The translations under genes were made by a program, and so were the position numbers. Below, piece after piece: positions 1-10,901 of a stretch of DNA of 64,000 nt (position 1 is its first letter; the number at the start of each line of letters is the position of its first letter). The stretch comes from Anastatus disparis (lineage: Eukaryota; Arthropoda; Insecta; Hymenoptera; Eupelmidae). A model generated the notes under the pieces. That model was not told where the DNA came from. It did not search any database and saw only the letters and a list, made by a program, of their open reading frames with translations. The stretch spans positions 558,001-622,000 of the forward strand of contig JAFFSR010000309.1 of the NCBI GenBank assembly GCA_017163975.1, written 5' to 3'.

Positions 1-1575
1 GAAAAGTCAGTAGCTTCTTTAGTTGCTGGTCATAATATGATCAAAATTAGAATTAAGCTTTTTAAACTTAGAATGATTGTTAAATCTCTTGTATCCAAGA
101 ACTTTAGAGATTGCAATTGTTTCTCTGAAGGCTGTTGCTAGTAATGGTTTTTCTTTATGTTTCCCTGTGAGTCCGTAGTATTCTCCTACTTGAAATGTGC
201 TGAGAAATTTTTCATGTTCTTCTAGTTTTAGGTTAAATACTATTCATCAATCACCTCTATCAACCACCAAGTCTTGAGTGGTCAATACATCGATAATAAA
301 GTAGATACCTTTACCTCAAATATTGTTGATATTTTTTATGAGTTTGCCTCAGTAAGAGTAACCAAAATTTCCAACAAACGTAAACCATTGGTTTTCTATG
401 ACATGCGTTTGCTTATGAAAAAACGTGACAATTGTTATCATTTGGCTCGGAGATCTGGCTCGGTTGATGATTATGCTCGATTCAAGTCTCTTCGTTACAA
501 GATTTTAAATTCACTAAGTAAGTTAAAAAATTATTTTATTGCTGACAAACTTTATTTAGCACCCAAAGTAAAAAATAAATGGTTAAAACTTCGTAAGTTA
601 GGTCTTGCAAACAATGTTTTGCCATCTCCTCTCAAATACTTTTTCTCCTCTGTCCTTTTGAAACACTACACTTTGGTCTCATCTTTTAGCCCAGTGTTAA
701 CTGATACTTATATTGAACGAGTACTCTCAACCCCACTCAGGTCTGACATTCCCAAATGCGTCCCATTACTAAACTCTGCGAAGTTTTTAAATTTTTTGAA
801 AGAGTCGTTGACGCTCAGCTCTCATCGCACCTTGAGGCAAACTTATTGCTTGATTCATATCAGGTTGGGTTCAGGAGGGGTCATAGTACCCAAGCAGCCC
901 TATTGCACTTACTTGACGACTGCCTGCTATCGATCGCTGTATGGTCACATTGCTACTTCTTTTTGATTTTTCTGAGGCGTTAGATAGAGTTCCTTATGAC
1001 AAATTACTTGAAAAGCTACGCAGTATGAATTTTTCGGACGTGGTAATTAAATGGTTTGCTTCCTATTTATGCAATCGTGCTCACTCTACGGTAGATAATG
1101 TAAATCAATTGACTGAATGGTCACAAGTGTCACCCGGTGTCCCCCAAGGCAGTGTTCTAGGGCCATTGTTGTTCTTAGTATATATGAACGATGTTTTTTA
1201 TGCTCTATCTTCAACTAAGCATATTCTTTTCGCTGAAGATTTGCAGATTTACAAATTTTTTTTGCCGATGAATCTGGATGAGGAGGTCAATCTTATTAAT
1301 CAGGAAGTTGCTTTTGCAGCTAAATGGGCAGATGATAATGGTCTACTTCTCAATGCAGGGAAAACTCAGGCCATATTTATTAGAATTGAGCAGCATATCG
1401 CTCGTCTAAAAGATAATTCTGTCCTTGGTATCTTAGTTGGTGATACAGTCATCTCATATTCTTCAGCGGATAAAAATCTTGGCCTGTGGGTATCCTCTAC
1501 TCTTGACTGGAATAAGTAAGTCTCTTCTATTATTCGTAAAGTGCATGCTACATTAAGAAAGACATTGGATTCACG
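1..1575 (+). pseudogene. Non-LTR retrotransposon (LINE), endonuclease C-end and reverse transcriptase, broken
   Basis: Remains of the ORF2 of a LINE. The first 165 bases read as the end of an apurinic-type endonuclease. The stretch from about 274 (FYDMRLLMKKRDNCY, then WLKLRKLGL) is the linker usual before RT in Jockey/CR1-like LINEs. RT follows in three frames: about 756-960 (YQVGFRRGHSTQAALLHLLDD), then 941-1519 (DFSEALDRVPYDKL, GVPQGSVLGPLLF). The catalytic box is FAED where F/YADD is expected, so the enzyme would be dead. A stop at about 1517 interrupts SSTLDWNK, and homology continues to about 1575 (SSIIRKVHATLRK) before being cut off. The 5' end lies outside the window. At least two frameshifts are visible. 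Family level (Jockey or CR1) is inference. Confidence 0.85.
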
Positions 1576-2136
1576 TACGGTGAAGAGAGAGACAACGTCA
1601 GTCAACTTAAAGCCAACCCCAAGCCAACTGCCAAGCTTAGTCAACGGATCTAGTATACGTACAGCATGACTCTAGCAGTCAAGTTGAAAGAAAAGGTAGG
1701 AGTGTAAGGTGGCGCGCGTAGCGCGCCGCATGAAGAAGGAAGAACATCCATTTTAAGATATTCATTCCTTGTGTCGCTAGCCACCAAATCGGTCGACATT
1801 GATTATATACAAACTGCGTTGCAGTATTATAAAAAGTAAAGCCCATTTGTTTTACGTGTTCTTGTGTGTGAAGGAGTGGAATTTTCGCGCGAGTGCGTAA
1901 AGCATAAATGCTTTACAATAATCATAGTTTTTGGCTTTAACGATGAATGTATCATTTCTTTTTTATTGCGCTGTCCGCGAGTGTATTGGTGATCACGTGC
2001 GTAGTATTAGACCGTGCGTTCATTTTATTTTTCTTTTTTAGCTTTCGTTCAAGCTCATTACCCTTTTACCTTTTGGGTGTGATTTAATATTACCCATTTA
2101 ATATAGTGTATGGTTTGCTCTCTTTTCGCCGTGTTT

Positions 2137-2182
<46 letters not shown>

Positions 2183-2392
2183 GATACTTCACGGAGTTGC
2201 GTCGGTATCACGCGACTGGCGCCTTTTTGTGTATAGCTAGTGTTTAAGTGTTCGTTTATTAAAATCTATATATTTCTTATATTTCAGATTATTTATTTTT
2301 TTTGTGTGTATTTCGTAATGTAGTCAATCATTACTTCTAGTTATACATAGAGATATGTTAGTGTGGCCACCTGATCCCCATGTCCGTTATAA
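1576..2392. other. Unassigned DNA with GC-rich hairpin and TA microsatellite
   Basis: No coding region recognised. At 1711-1727 a perfect GC-rich hairpin stands out (arms GGCGCGC and GCGCGCC, loop GTA). A (TA)n tract lies at about 2142-2177. Composition is a little less AT-rich than the rest of the window. Confidence 0.4.
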
Positions 2393-2543
2393 CCTATCGA
2401 ACAATGCATCCTCATATGCAGCTGATTGAACAGCAGATTACCATGTGCAGTCGATTAAACGGTGCATCTCTACATACAGCTTATAAAACAGCGCATCCTT
2501 ATATGCAGCTAATTGAAAAGTTTATTTCCAAATGCAGCCATTT
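2393..2543 (+). repeat. Degenerate tandem repeat of about 30 bp
   Basis: About five diverged units sharing CATCCTCATATGCAGCTGATT-like cores follow one another. They fall in an open frame (2380-2643), giving repeated (H/Y)MQLIE(Q/K) peptides. The open frame is most simply a by-product of the repeat, and no protein family is recognised. Confidence 0.45.
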
Positions 2544-2824
2544 AATTATAATGGTGTCAGTTGATGTATATTTAGGTAATAATTATATTTTTATTAATGG
2601 ATTTCTTGATAGAACTTTTAAAATCTATTTATTTTATGTATAAAGGGAAAGGGTCACTTTAGCCGATTTTTGAACTCCTTTATCTTTGGTCACACAGTCT
2701 TCTATTTTTTTTTATTATCATTCAAGTCCGATAACTAATCAATCCCATCACAAAAAGGATCACCCCCTTCAATCAGAATCAAGGTCAACTTAATAGGATG
2801 TAATAGGGTATATGATTTATATAG

Positions 2825-2989
2825 CTACCGACATTGCAGTTTTCCAAGTTTTTAATCATTGTTCAAAAATTTTCCAAGATATCTCTATATTAGGCTTTTC
2901 ATTAGTAAAAGTGGAAGGCTGTAATATAGAGATATTTTCAAAACTTTTAGATTAAGAATTAGAAATTTGGACTACTGTAATGTCGGTAG
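2825..2989. mobile_element. Small MITE, about 165 bp
   Basis: Terminal inverted repeats read CTACCGACATTGCAGT on the left and its complement (one mismatch) on the right. The inner parts also pair (ATATAGAGATAT versus ATATCTCTATAT), so the whole unit can fold. No coding capacity. Confidence 0.6.
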
Positions 2990-3559
2990 TTTACATTTCC
3001 TTAAGGTCAAATCTTCATCATTATTTATGTTTGATTTGGAATCACCGACTGCACAAACTTATAAATATACGTTGAAATCGAGCTACATGATCAGGACACT
3101 TATTCTGAAATCGTGTAATATTCCGTGCAAAGTTTTCTAGATTTGATTTTAAATCAACTTTTATTCTAATTTGAAGAGGTGGGGAGATCCCGTCTGTGGT
3201 AAATTAATAAGTTATCGGTTTTCAATGATGTTAAAAAAAAAGAAAACTGTATTATCAAAAATGTAAGGAGACAAATCTTTTTAATAAACATTTTTTAACA
3301 TAGTCATTGTATATTTAATTTGACAATACATCGTAATAGTTAGATTTGCATTGTTCATTTTGATTGCATTTCCAAATATTTCTTCGACAAGATTTTATTT
3401 AATAATAAAATGATCAAGAATTGCATTTACTTCATTATCATCTTCAAAAAGATTACGACGCTTCTCTTCTCCTTTAGCTGATAACTATTGTTTAAATCAT
3501 TATTTGAAACTCGCAGATTTTCACTTAATTTTGTACGTATAAAATTTTGCTATGATAAA
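2990..3559. other. No recognisable feature
   Basis: AT-rich intergenic DNA with poly-A runs. No protein homology or repeat structure was seen. Confidence 0.4.
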
Positions 3560-3768
3560 CTAAATCAAACTGAATTCTTAATAATGTTCATATGGCTTCC
3601 ATGTCGAACAATTGGTAGTTTGCCTAAAATCTGATACAATTAGGATGTTGCATGAAAAATTTTTTTTAAATCCATCATATTTGTCATGTAGAAAAAAAAT
3701 AAAGGACACGTATTTTTGCTTTTATCATAAAAATTAAAACTCAAAGAGATAGTGGCAGTTAAAATTTG

Positions 3769-3822
3769 GTGTGACGTCACGAGTACAGGTGAACTCGTGA
3801 CGTCATGTACATTGGCGCTATA

Positions 3823-3870
<48 letters not shown>
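3769..3870. repeat. GTGACGTCACGAG hairpin followed by TA microsatellite
   Basis: The arms GTGACGTCACGAG and CTCGTGACGTCA flank a short spacer at about 3769-3807. A (TA)n tract runs from about 3825 to 3870. Confidence 0.5.
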
Positions 3871-3875
<5 letters not shown>

Positions 3876-4035
3876 TGTATTAACTTATACTGACTATAAC
3901 TTTTACAATTCATCATATTTTAAAAAACGAAAAAATACAGGTCTTGTATTTTTTCGTATTCTACCTGAAGGATATAATAATGCATTTTTTCATGCAAGGT
4001 TCCAATTCTAGTTTTATCCATAGACATAGAAAGAA

Positions 4036-4200
4036 TAGACTGCGTCTGCTATACGAAGTTTTTCAGCTCATTGCGAGAAGCTAACGTCAGTGCTATCTCT
4101 CTCTAAATGGCGTGCATGGCTCTGTCCATTTAGAGAGAGATAGCACTGACATTAGGTTCTCGCAATGAGCTGAAAAACGTTGTATAACAGACGCAGTCTA
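4036..4200. mobile_element. MITE, 165 bp, long inverted repeats
   Basis: The ends read TAGACTGCGTCTG and its exact complement. Nearly the whole element pairs with itself; the arms include the stretch TGCTATCTCTCTCTAAATGG and its complement. It lies inside the Helitron helicase relic. Confidence 0.7.
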
Positions 4201-4499
4201 CCCTTTCTACATCCATGGTTTTACCACTCAATGGTTGGCTTACATCGCATGAATCTTGAAAAAGACAAGCGTGGCCTCAAAAGCAATGATCGAGGTATTT
4301 CCTTTAATTTTTTGCCTCCTGTAGAGTTAGATTTAACATTGAATGTACAATTTGTTATATTTAATGGTAGTTTAAATATGGTGTGCACTATTTTTCCGCA
4401 AACCAATGAATTAGCTGTTGTATTTGTTCAAGCTACACATACATAATGTGTACTGTGACATTTTTAGTGAGCTATTAAAGCATTAAGTAAATAACTTTT

Positions 4500-4646
4500 T
4501 CGCCATTCTAACCCTAAAATCGCAACTTCGTTGCTCTTTTTTGGCTCTCATGGCGAAAAATACACTACCCAACTAGTATGGAAAGGCTTTTTTACAAAAC
4601 TCAATAAAGCCTTTCCATACCTGTTACGCAATGTACTATTACCACT
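4500..4646. mobile_element. Short insertion inside the Helitron relic
   Basis: Compared with the paralogous helicase at 33.0 kb, where AACTTTTT is followed directly by CCACTTCCACCTGG, this copy carries about 147 extra bases. They contain two small inverted repeats: CGCCATT...ATGGCG, and TATGGAAAGGCTTT with its complement. Confidence 0.5.
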
Positions 4647-4695
4647 TCCACCTGGTCCATCGGTAAAAATAAATTTTTCTTTGCTTTAGTTTTTT

Positions 4696-5244
4696 CAACA
4701 TTTTATATCAAGGGGCGCGGCAGCGCCCCCGATGGCAAGTAGGCGAAGCGATCGAGCGCTCCAAGCCTATATATACGTTAAGTTTTCGTGTTTAACCTCG
4801 TAAATGAAAAAAAAAAATTTATTTTAAAAGATTTTTTTATATTTTATTATTGTTGAATCTTTAAAAAACTATTTTATTTATGTTTTCAAAAGATTCAACA
4901 TAATTTGATGAATACTTTTTGTGCAACGTAAGTTTTTAAGTTCGTAGCAGACGACATTACTATTTTACTTATTATTTTTCTCCAGTTTCTTCAACTCATA
5001 TATATAGATATACTACCGTATCTTTTCTCCAGTTCGTCAATTCTTTGACATATATAATCAAGGGGCGCGGCAGCGCCCCCGATGGTATATATATATATAT
5101 ATATATATACAAAGTCAATGTTTGTAGAAAGTCCATGAAAAATTCAAAAATTACAAAAAATAAAAAGTAATTTAAATGAGATCAAATCAATTTAATAATT
5201 ATTGCTTTGACAAATGGCATCAGCACATTTGTTATAGAAATAAA
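4696..5244. repeat. Spacer with two copies of a GC-rich hairpin box
   Basis: A 29-bp block beginning ATCAAGGGGCGCGGC occurs twice, at 4708-4736 and 5057-5085. Each contains the hairpin GGGGCGCGGCAGCGCCCC, with a 7-bp stem and 4-base loop. The second is followed directly by (TA)n to about 5110. GC-rich hairpins near a microsatellite are typical of 3' ends of Helitron-type elements; that reading is inference. The bases at about 5208-5244 probably belong to the CMTR2 fragment described below. Confidence 0.5.
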
Positions 5245-5796
5245 CCCTACTGAAAAAAATCTTGTGGTAACCGCATGACATACTATATGGTTTTCACATG
5301 GTTACCACATGACTACCACATGGTTACCACATATTATTTTGACGGGGTGATCATGTGGTAACCATGTGGTAACCACGTGGTGATCATGTGAAAACCATGT
5401 GAGTAAGAAAAAAATAGTTAAAAAAAATATGCAAAATTTATTATTTTATGTTATAAATACTCGCCTGCTGTCAAATCAGCAAACTAAAGAAAATTTTTAT
5501 GAAAATAATCGATAATATTTATATTTTCATAAAAATTTTCTTTAGTTTGCTGATTTCGACAGCAGGTGAGTATTTATTACGTGAAATAATAAATTTTGCA
5601 TATTTTTTTTAACTATTTTTTTCTTACTCACATGGTTTTCACATGGTCACCACATGGTTACCACATGGTTACCACATGATCACCCCGTCAAAATAATATG
5701 TGGTAACCATGTGGTAAACATGTGGTAATCATGTGGTAACCATGTGAAAACCATATAGTATGTCATATGGTTACCACAAGATTTTTTTCAGTAGGG
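5245..5796. mobile_element. MITE with CCCTACTGAAAA ends and subterminal CATGTGGTAACC repeats
   Basis: The element has terminal inverted repeats CCCTACTGAAAAAAATC. Both arms carry a run of CATGTGGTAACCATG-like 12-15 bp motifs that are themselves near-palindromic. The inner arms (AGTTTGCTGATTT and complement) also pair. It interrupts the CMTR2-like reading frame. A second MITE with related ends lies at 17625-18122. Confidence 0.75.
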
Positions 5797-6030
5797 AAGC
5801 AAAAGATATTCAATGGTGTGTACGCAAAAATTTTAATCCTGAATTTGTTACCCAAACTTAGGTTAAATTCCACGAGATTGTGACAAAATATCCTTTAGTG
5901 CCCAAAGAAAATATTTTTCTAACAATAATAAATTTGTGTCAGTACATTTATGTGAAGCACCAGGTGCATTCATAACATTTTTAAATCATTTTAATAAAAA
6001 CTTTTTAAATAATAGTTCACGTGTTAAAAA
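5797..6030 (+). pseudogene. CMTR2 (cap 2'-O-methyltransferase 2) fragment
   Basis: CMTR2 methylates the second transcribed nucleotide of capped mRNA. After the MITE the frame reads EAKDIQWCVRKNFNPEFV..., then a TAG stop, then VKFHEIVTKYPLVP. After a frameshift near 5920 comes the FtsJ-type SAM-binding motif FVSVHLCEAPGAFI, which in this form is characteristic of CMTR2. Upstream of the MITE, 5208-5244 reads FDKWHQHICYRNK, probably the preceding residues. At least one stop and one frameshift are present. The identification rests on remembered family motifs. Only a small part of the roughly 700-residue protein is present. Confidence 0.7.
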
Positions 6031-6260
6031 TTTTTGCTAATATCTAATTAAAAATGAAATATCTTTAGATAGATGAAGGTCTACAAACTTATTCTAACAA
6101 TAATAAATTTGTGTCAGTACATTTATGTGAAGCACCAGGTGCATTCATAACATTTTTAAATCATTTTAATAAAAACTTTTTAAATAATAGTTCACGTGTT
6201 AAAAATTTTTTCAAATATCTAATTAAAAATGAAACATCTTTAGATGAAGGTCTACGAAGT
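5917..6260 (+). repeat. Tandem duplication, period 175 bp
   Basis: The stretch beginning TTCTAACAATAATAAATTTG occurs at 5917 and again at 6092, almost identical for about 165 bases. The unit contains the HLCEAPGAFI segment and the start of the ankyrin-type reading frame, so both halves of the gene junction were copied together. Confidence 0.85.
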
Positions 6261-7511
6261 TACATTTAGTAGCAGGATATAGTGAATTGGAATTGGTCAA
6301 AACTTTGTTACAAGAGGGTATAGATATTAACTCTGTATGGAAAGATGGTCTCTACACACCATTGTATTTTGCAATTGCAGAAAATCGCTTAGAGATTGTT
6401 AACTTTCTCATTGCTCATGGAGCAGATACAAATCATAAGAATATCAATGGCCTTACACCTTTAATTGCTGCATGTCAAGAAGGTGACTTGAATATAGTAA
6501 ACATTTTAATTAAAAATGGAACAAAACTCAATGCTACAACAAACTTAGGTAATACACCCTTACACATAGCAGCGGAGAAAGGTTACGTAGATATAGTAAA
6601 TATGCTTATAAATAAGTAGATAAACTGAAAATTTGAATAAATTCAGACCATTACATTATGCATGCATCAAAGTTCAGTCTGAAGTAGTAAAAACTCTTAT
6701 TGCACGTGGATCTGATGTTAGTGCAAGCTCATTAATTATAGTTGTGTACAACAGTGGAAGTGATACCATTACACCTTTGCATTTTGCTGATCCACAATTT
6801 AAAAGAAATTAGACTTTTTTATATTTTGCTGCAGAAAATGATCGCGATCAGATTGTCACTTTTCTATTGAAAAATAGTGCTAAATTGCATGTAGAAGATA
6901 TTCGAAATGCAACAGCACTACACATTGCAGCTGGACACCATAATCCAACAGTAGTTACAGCTCTTATTAACAGTGGAGCAGATATTAATGCAAAAATGGA
7001 ACATAATATTATGCCTTTACACTTAGCAGCTGTTACTGGGTCATTAGATATAGTTAAATTGTTGCTTAGGAATGGAGCATTTTTTAATGCTAAAGTCAAC
7101 TCGGGTAAATATGTTTTACCAATAAATTTTGCAGAGAGCAAGAATTATTTAGAAATAATTGAGTTCTTGAAATTGACTGAAAAGTTATTTAAAGCAACAA
7201 AAGATAATAATCCTTTTGAAGTTGAAAGCTGCATGAAAAGGGAGCATTAGTAGATAGTAGAAGCATTCAATTTCAAACACCATTACTTTATGCATAATGG
7301 AAGGATTATATTAAAGTTGTTGATCTTCTGCTTAAATATGGTGCCAATGTGAACTTGACTAATGATGATAATGCAACTCCTTTTCACTATGCTGCCAAGT
7401 TTAACCATCTTGAAATAGTGCATTCTCTATTAAAACACGGTGCTATTTTTGATATTGTTAATAGTAAAGGTAACAAAAGTCCACTCGATTATGCTGTAAA
7501 TGTTAAAAATA

Positions 7512-7582
<71 letters not shown>

Positions 7583-7860
7583 CAATTGATTAGTCGATTA
7601 TTTGGAGAAGCTAAAAATGGTAATTCTGAAATAATTAGAGAATTAGAAATTATTTGTGATAAAAATTCTAACAAATTTTTATCTATCATGAATACTTGTA
7701 ATAGTGAAAAAAAACAATGATACAGATTGCACTTGCTAACATCCATCAAGATCTTGCAAACTCTCTTATAAAAATGTTACAAGAAGAAGAATATCCTAAA
7801 ATATTCCAGAGTTAAAAACTGAAGTTGATTATGTTCCAGATATTTGAAATTTTTCTAAAT
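6200..7860 (+). pseudogene. Ankyrin-repeat protein, broken
   Basis: A run of at least eight ankyrin repeats, which are protein-binding helix-turn-helix units. Clear ones include TPLYFAIAENRLEIVNFLIAH (6350-6420), TPLHIAAEKGYVDIVNMLI (6550-6610), TALHIAAGHHNPTVVTALI (about 6910-6970), MPLHLAAVTGSLDIVKLLL (7010-7070) and TPFHYAAKFNHLEIVHSLLK (7375-7435). Stops and frameshifts occur near 6260, 6617, 6810, 7247 and 7295. An expanded (TA)n tract at about 7515-7580 lies in frame and would encode alternating Ile-Tyr. The function of the parent protein is unknown; many insect genomes hold large families of such genes. Confidence 0.8.
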
Positions 7861-8746
7861 TTTTAAATTCTTTTGCCTAGATTTATGAAAAGATTTAGTG
7901 TATCTGCTTAGTACAGAACAGCTATCCATTTATTGACATTTTTTATATATAAGTTTTTATATATTTTATATTTAATTTTATTTATTGATTGTACAAGATT
8001 TCACATATTACAGCTTTTATGTATTTTAAGTACAATTAAATATTTTTATATAGAATTTTAGATGCTTAAATAAATGCCATGACAAGCTGTGATAACAAGT
8101 AAACTTAAGAGTGTTATTGAAGACATTAAAAGACGTTCAACTCTTAAAAGTTAGTAAGAAACCTACATGAAACATAGAATGAATTAAAATTATAAACTGC
8201 TGATGTTATTTTATGTTTTCAGAAAATTGGAGATAAACATAGTTATATAATGCTATTTTATATTAAAACTTGACCAAAAAAAAGGTGAGAATTTTTCCCC
8301 TAGTGTTTTTGCTGGTAGAATTTAAGTGGTTATTAATCAGAAAGAATTATTCGACGTTTAAATTTTGATTTAATGGAGAATATGTTATGATGCTTAAAGT
8401 TAAGTTAGTCAAATTTTAATATTTTAATTGTTTAACAGAAAATGATAAAAGAAATAAACTTGAATAACAATTTTCTTGTATTGTTCAAGCAATTAAGAAT
8501 GGAGTTTCTATTTTAGATTTTAGTATGACAAATATGTTTTTATTTTTATAATTCAATATAATATTAACAAACAAAGAACGTCATCAAGCAAAATTATGTA
8601 ATTGCTGTATATTTAAATCTGTAACCAACAAACTGAATACTGTAAAAAGCTTACCTTTAAAAAGGTATATAGTGGGCAAGTATGCTTAGCGATTCATTTT
8701 GATTAATGATTTTAACCATTTTGATGTCTTTAACATAGTATAAACT
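7861..8746. other. No recognisable gene
   Basis: AT-rich DNA without a recognisable reading frame. The last about 130 bases before 8747 are repeated near 9210-9355, so they belong to the repeat family of the fold-back. Confidence 0.4.
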
Positions 8747-8768
8747 ATTTTTAGTAATAAAATCAAAT

Positions 8769-9964
8769 CTTGACATTAGAATTTCATGAAATCATGAAAC
8801 AAATGTCAAGTATTTTTTTTTATAATTGCATTTTACATGGTTCACAGAATCAATCCATTTATTTAGTATTTGAAACTATCAAATTCTGACATTAGAATTT
8901 CATGAAATCACGAAACAAATGTCAAGTATAAAAGCTTACCTTTCAAAAGGTATATGGTTAACCTATTTTGAGTAATAAAATCAAAACCTTGACATTAGAA
9001 TTTCATGAAATCATAAAACAAATGTCAAGTATTTTTTTTTATCACAATTAAAAAAAAAGTTTATTTTCTAAATACTATTTACATTTTTAAATATAATTTT
9101 TATAAGAGAATTTATTTTGCAATTTAATTAAATTAACATTTGAATGAAAGGAATTTTTATTATTACAGATCACTAATTTTAGTTTCATTCATTTAAAAGT
9201 AATTGTTATTTTACTCAATCTCTGTAACCGACAAACTGAATACTGTAAAAAGCTTACCTTTAAAAAGGTATATAGTGGGCAAGTATGCTTAGCGATTCAT
9301 TTTGATTAATGATTTTAACCATTTTGATGTCTTTAACATAGTATAAACTATTTTTAGTAATAAAATCAAATCTTGACATTAGAATTTCATGAAATCATGA
9401 AACAAATGTCAAGTATTTTTTTTATAATTGCATTTTACATGGTTCACAGAATCAATCCATTTATTTAGTATTTGAAACTATCAAATTTTGAAATTAGAAT
9501 TTCATGAAATCACGAAACAAATGTCAAGTATAAAAGCTTACCTTTCAAAAGGTATATGGTTAAACTATTTTTAGTAATAAAATCAAAACCTTGACATTAG
9601 AATTTCATGAAATCATAAAACAAATGTCAAGTATTTTTTTTATAATTGAATTTTACATGGTTCACAGAATCAATCCATTTATTTAGTACTTGAAACTATC
9701 AAATTTTGAAATTAGAATTTCATGAAATCACGAAACAAATGTCAAGTATAAAAGCTTACCTTTCAAAAGGTATATGGTTAAACTATTTTTAGTAATAAAA
9801 TCAAACCTTGACATTAGAATTTCATGAAATCATGAAACAAATGTCAAATATTTTTTTTTATAATTGAATTTTACATGGTTCACAGAATTAATCCATTTAT
9901 TTAGTATTTGAAACTATCGAATCTTGACATTAGAATTTCATGAAATCACGAAACAAATGTTAAG
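8769..9964. repeat. Array of nine 42-bp imperfect palindromes (left arm)
   Basis: Units begin CTTGACATTAGAATTTCATG and end CATGAAACAAATGTCAAG, so each nearly equals its own complement. Nine copies lie at about 8769, 8885, 8989, 9372, 9486, 9590, 9704, 9807 and 9922. Several copies are disrupted at one end (for example GAAATT for GACATT). The spacers contain TATAAAAGCTTACC. Confidence 0.85.
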
Positions 9965-10901
9965 TATATAATGAAGGTAATAAAACTATGCCATCTTACC
10001 ATAATTTTTAACAAAAGATTTTTCAAATTTTTTCCTTTATAAATAAACGTTGAATTTCACTAACCAAATTGTATTACTTCTTGTTATATTTTTTTTATCA
10101 TTTATTTAAAAGTGTTCTGAAATTTTTTTAATCTTATTAAATATTTACAAAATTACTTGCCAGGCCCGTGGATAAATATTTTATTGGTAAAATGCTCAAT
10201 GAATGTATGTTCTAACATTTGAACTAGAAATTATAATAGGTGTAAGATACAGGTAATATACAATAAGATAATACGCACCTGACAAATACTGAACACAAAA
10301 TACAATATTATGTAAAAAAATATACATAATATTGACGAACATTATAATTTACGAATTAAACAATACTTTTATAGTTTCAATTCTATTATAATTTGATAAA
10401 AATTAAAAGAAATTTTTAATCAATTACTCTACTTTTAACTATATAATTTGCTATTCCTAATTTATAAATTTACAGAAATCTTTGCCAACCATGTTAATAA
10501 TTGATAATAAGCAACGACATATGACAAAAATTGTATAAAACAAATAGAATTTACTTTTAATTATATGACGTAATCTTTTAAATTATTCCTTATATACAAT
10601 TGCATTATTATATAATATACTATGCAACAAATACAGAAAATACATATGTTATGTACAAATTTCTTAACTTTAGACATCGCCATAAAATATTTATCCACGG
10701 GCCTGGCAAGTAATTTTGTAAATATTTAATAAGATTAAAAAAATTTCAGAACACTTTTAAATAAATGATAAAAAAAATATAACAAGAAGTAATACAATTT
10801 GGTTAGTGAAATTCAACGTTTATTTATAAAGGAAAAAATTTGAAAAATCTTTTGTTAAAAATTATGGTAAGATGGCATAGTTTTATTACCTTCATTATAT
10901 A

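Larger units (their letters stand above)
3560..4695 (-). pseudogene. Helitron helicase relic (copy A)
   Basis: Fragments of a Pif1-type helicase of Helitrons, read on the minus strand. The Walker A region lies at about 4647-4695 (its complement codes FIDGPGGSG-like residues). The next segment lies at 4213-4500 (HTIFKLPLNITNCTFNVKS). The motif DFRQT..LPIVRHGSHMNII lies at 3560-3650. The same segments occur in the same order at 32.4-33.1 kb. Two insertions split the copy: a MITE at 4036-4200 and a piece at about 4500-4646. Frames are broken. Helitron helicases unwind DNA during rolling-circle transposition, and this copy cannot encode one. Confidence 0.7.

Noticed and set aside
7489..7749. Minus-strand open frame with an Ile-Tyr run opposite the ankyrin gene
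   Set aside because: It is open only because (TA)n has no stop in these frames; the ankyrin motifs are on the plus strand.
6200..7860. Latrotoxin-like ankyrin toxin
   Set aside because: Only generic ankyrin repeats are seen; no latrotoxin N-terminal domain or other specific part is present.
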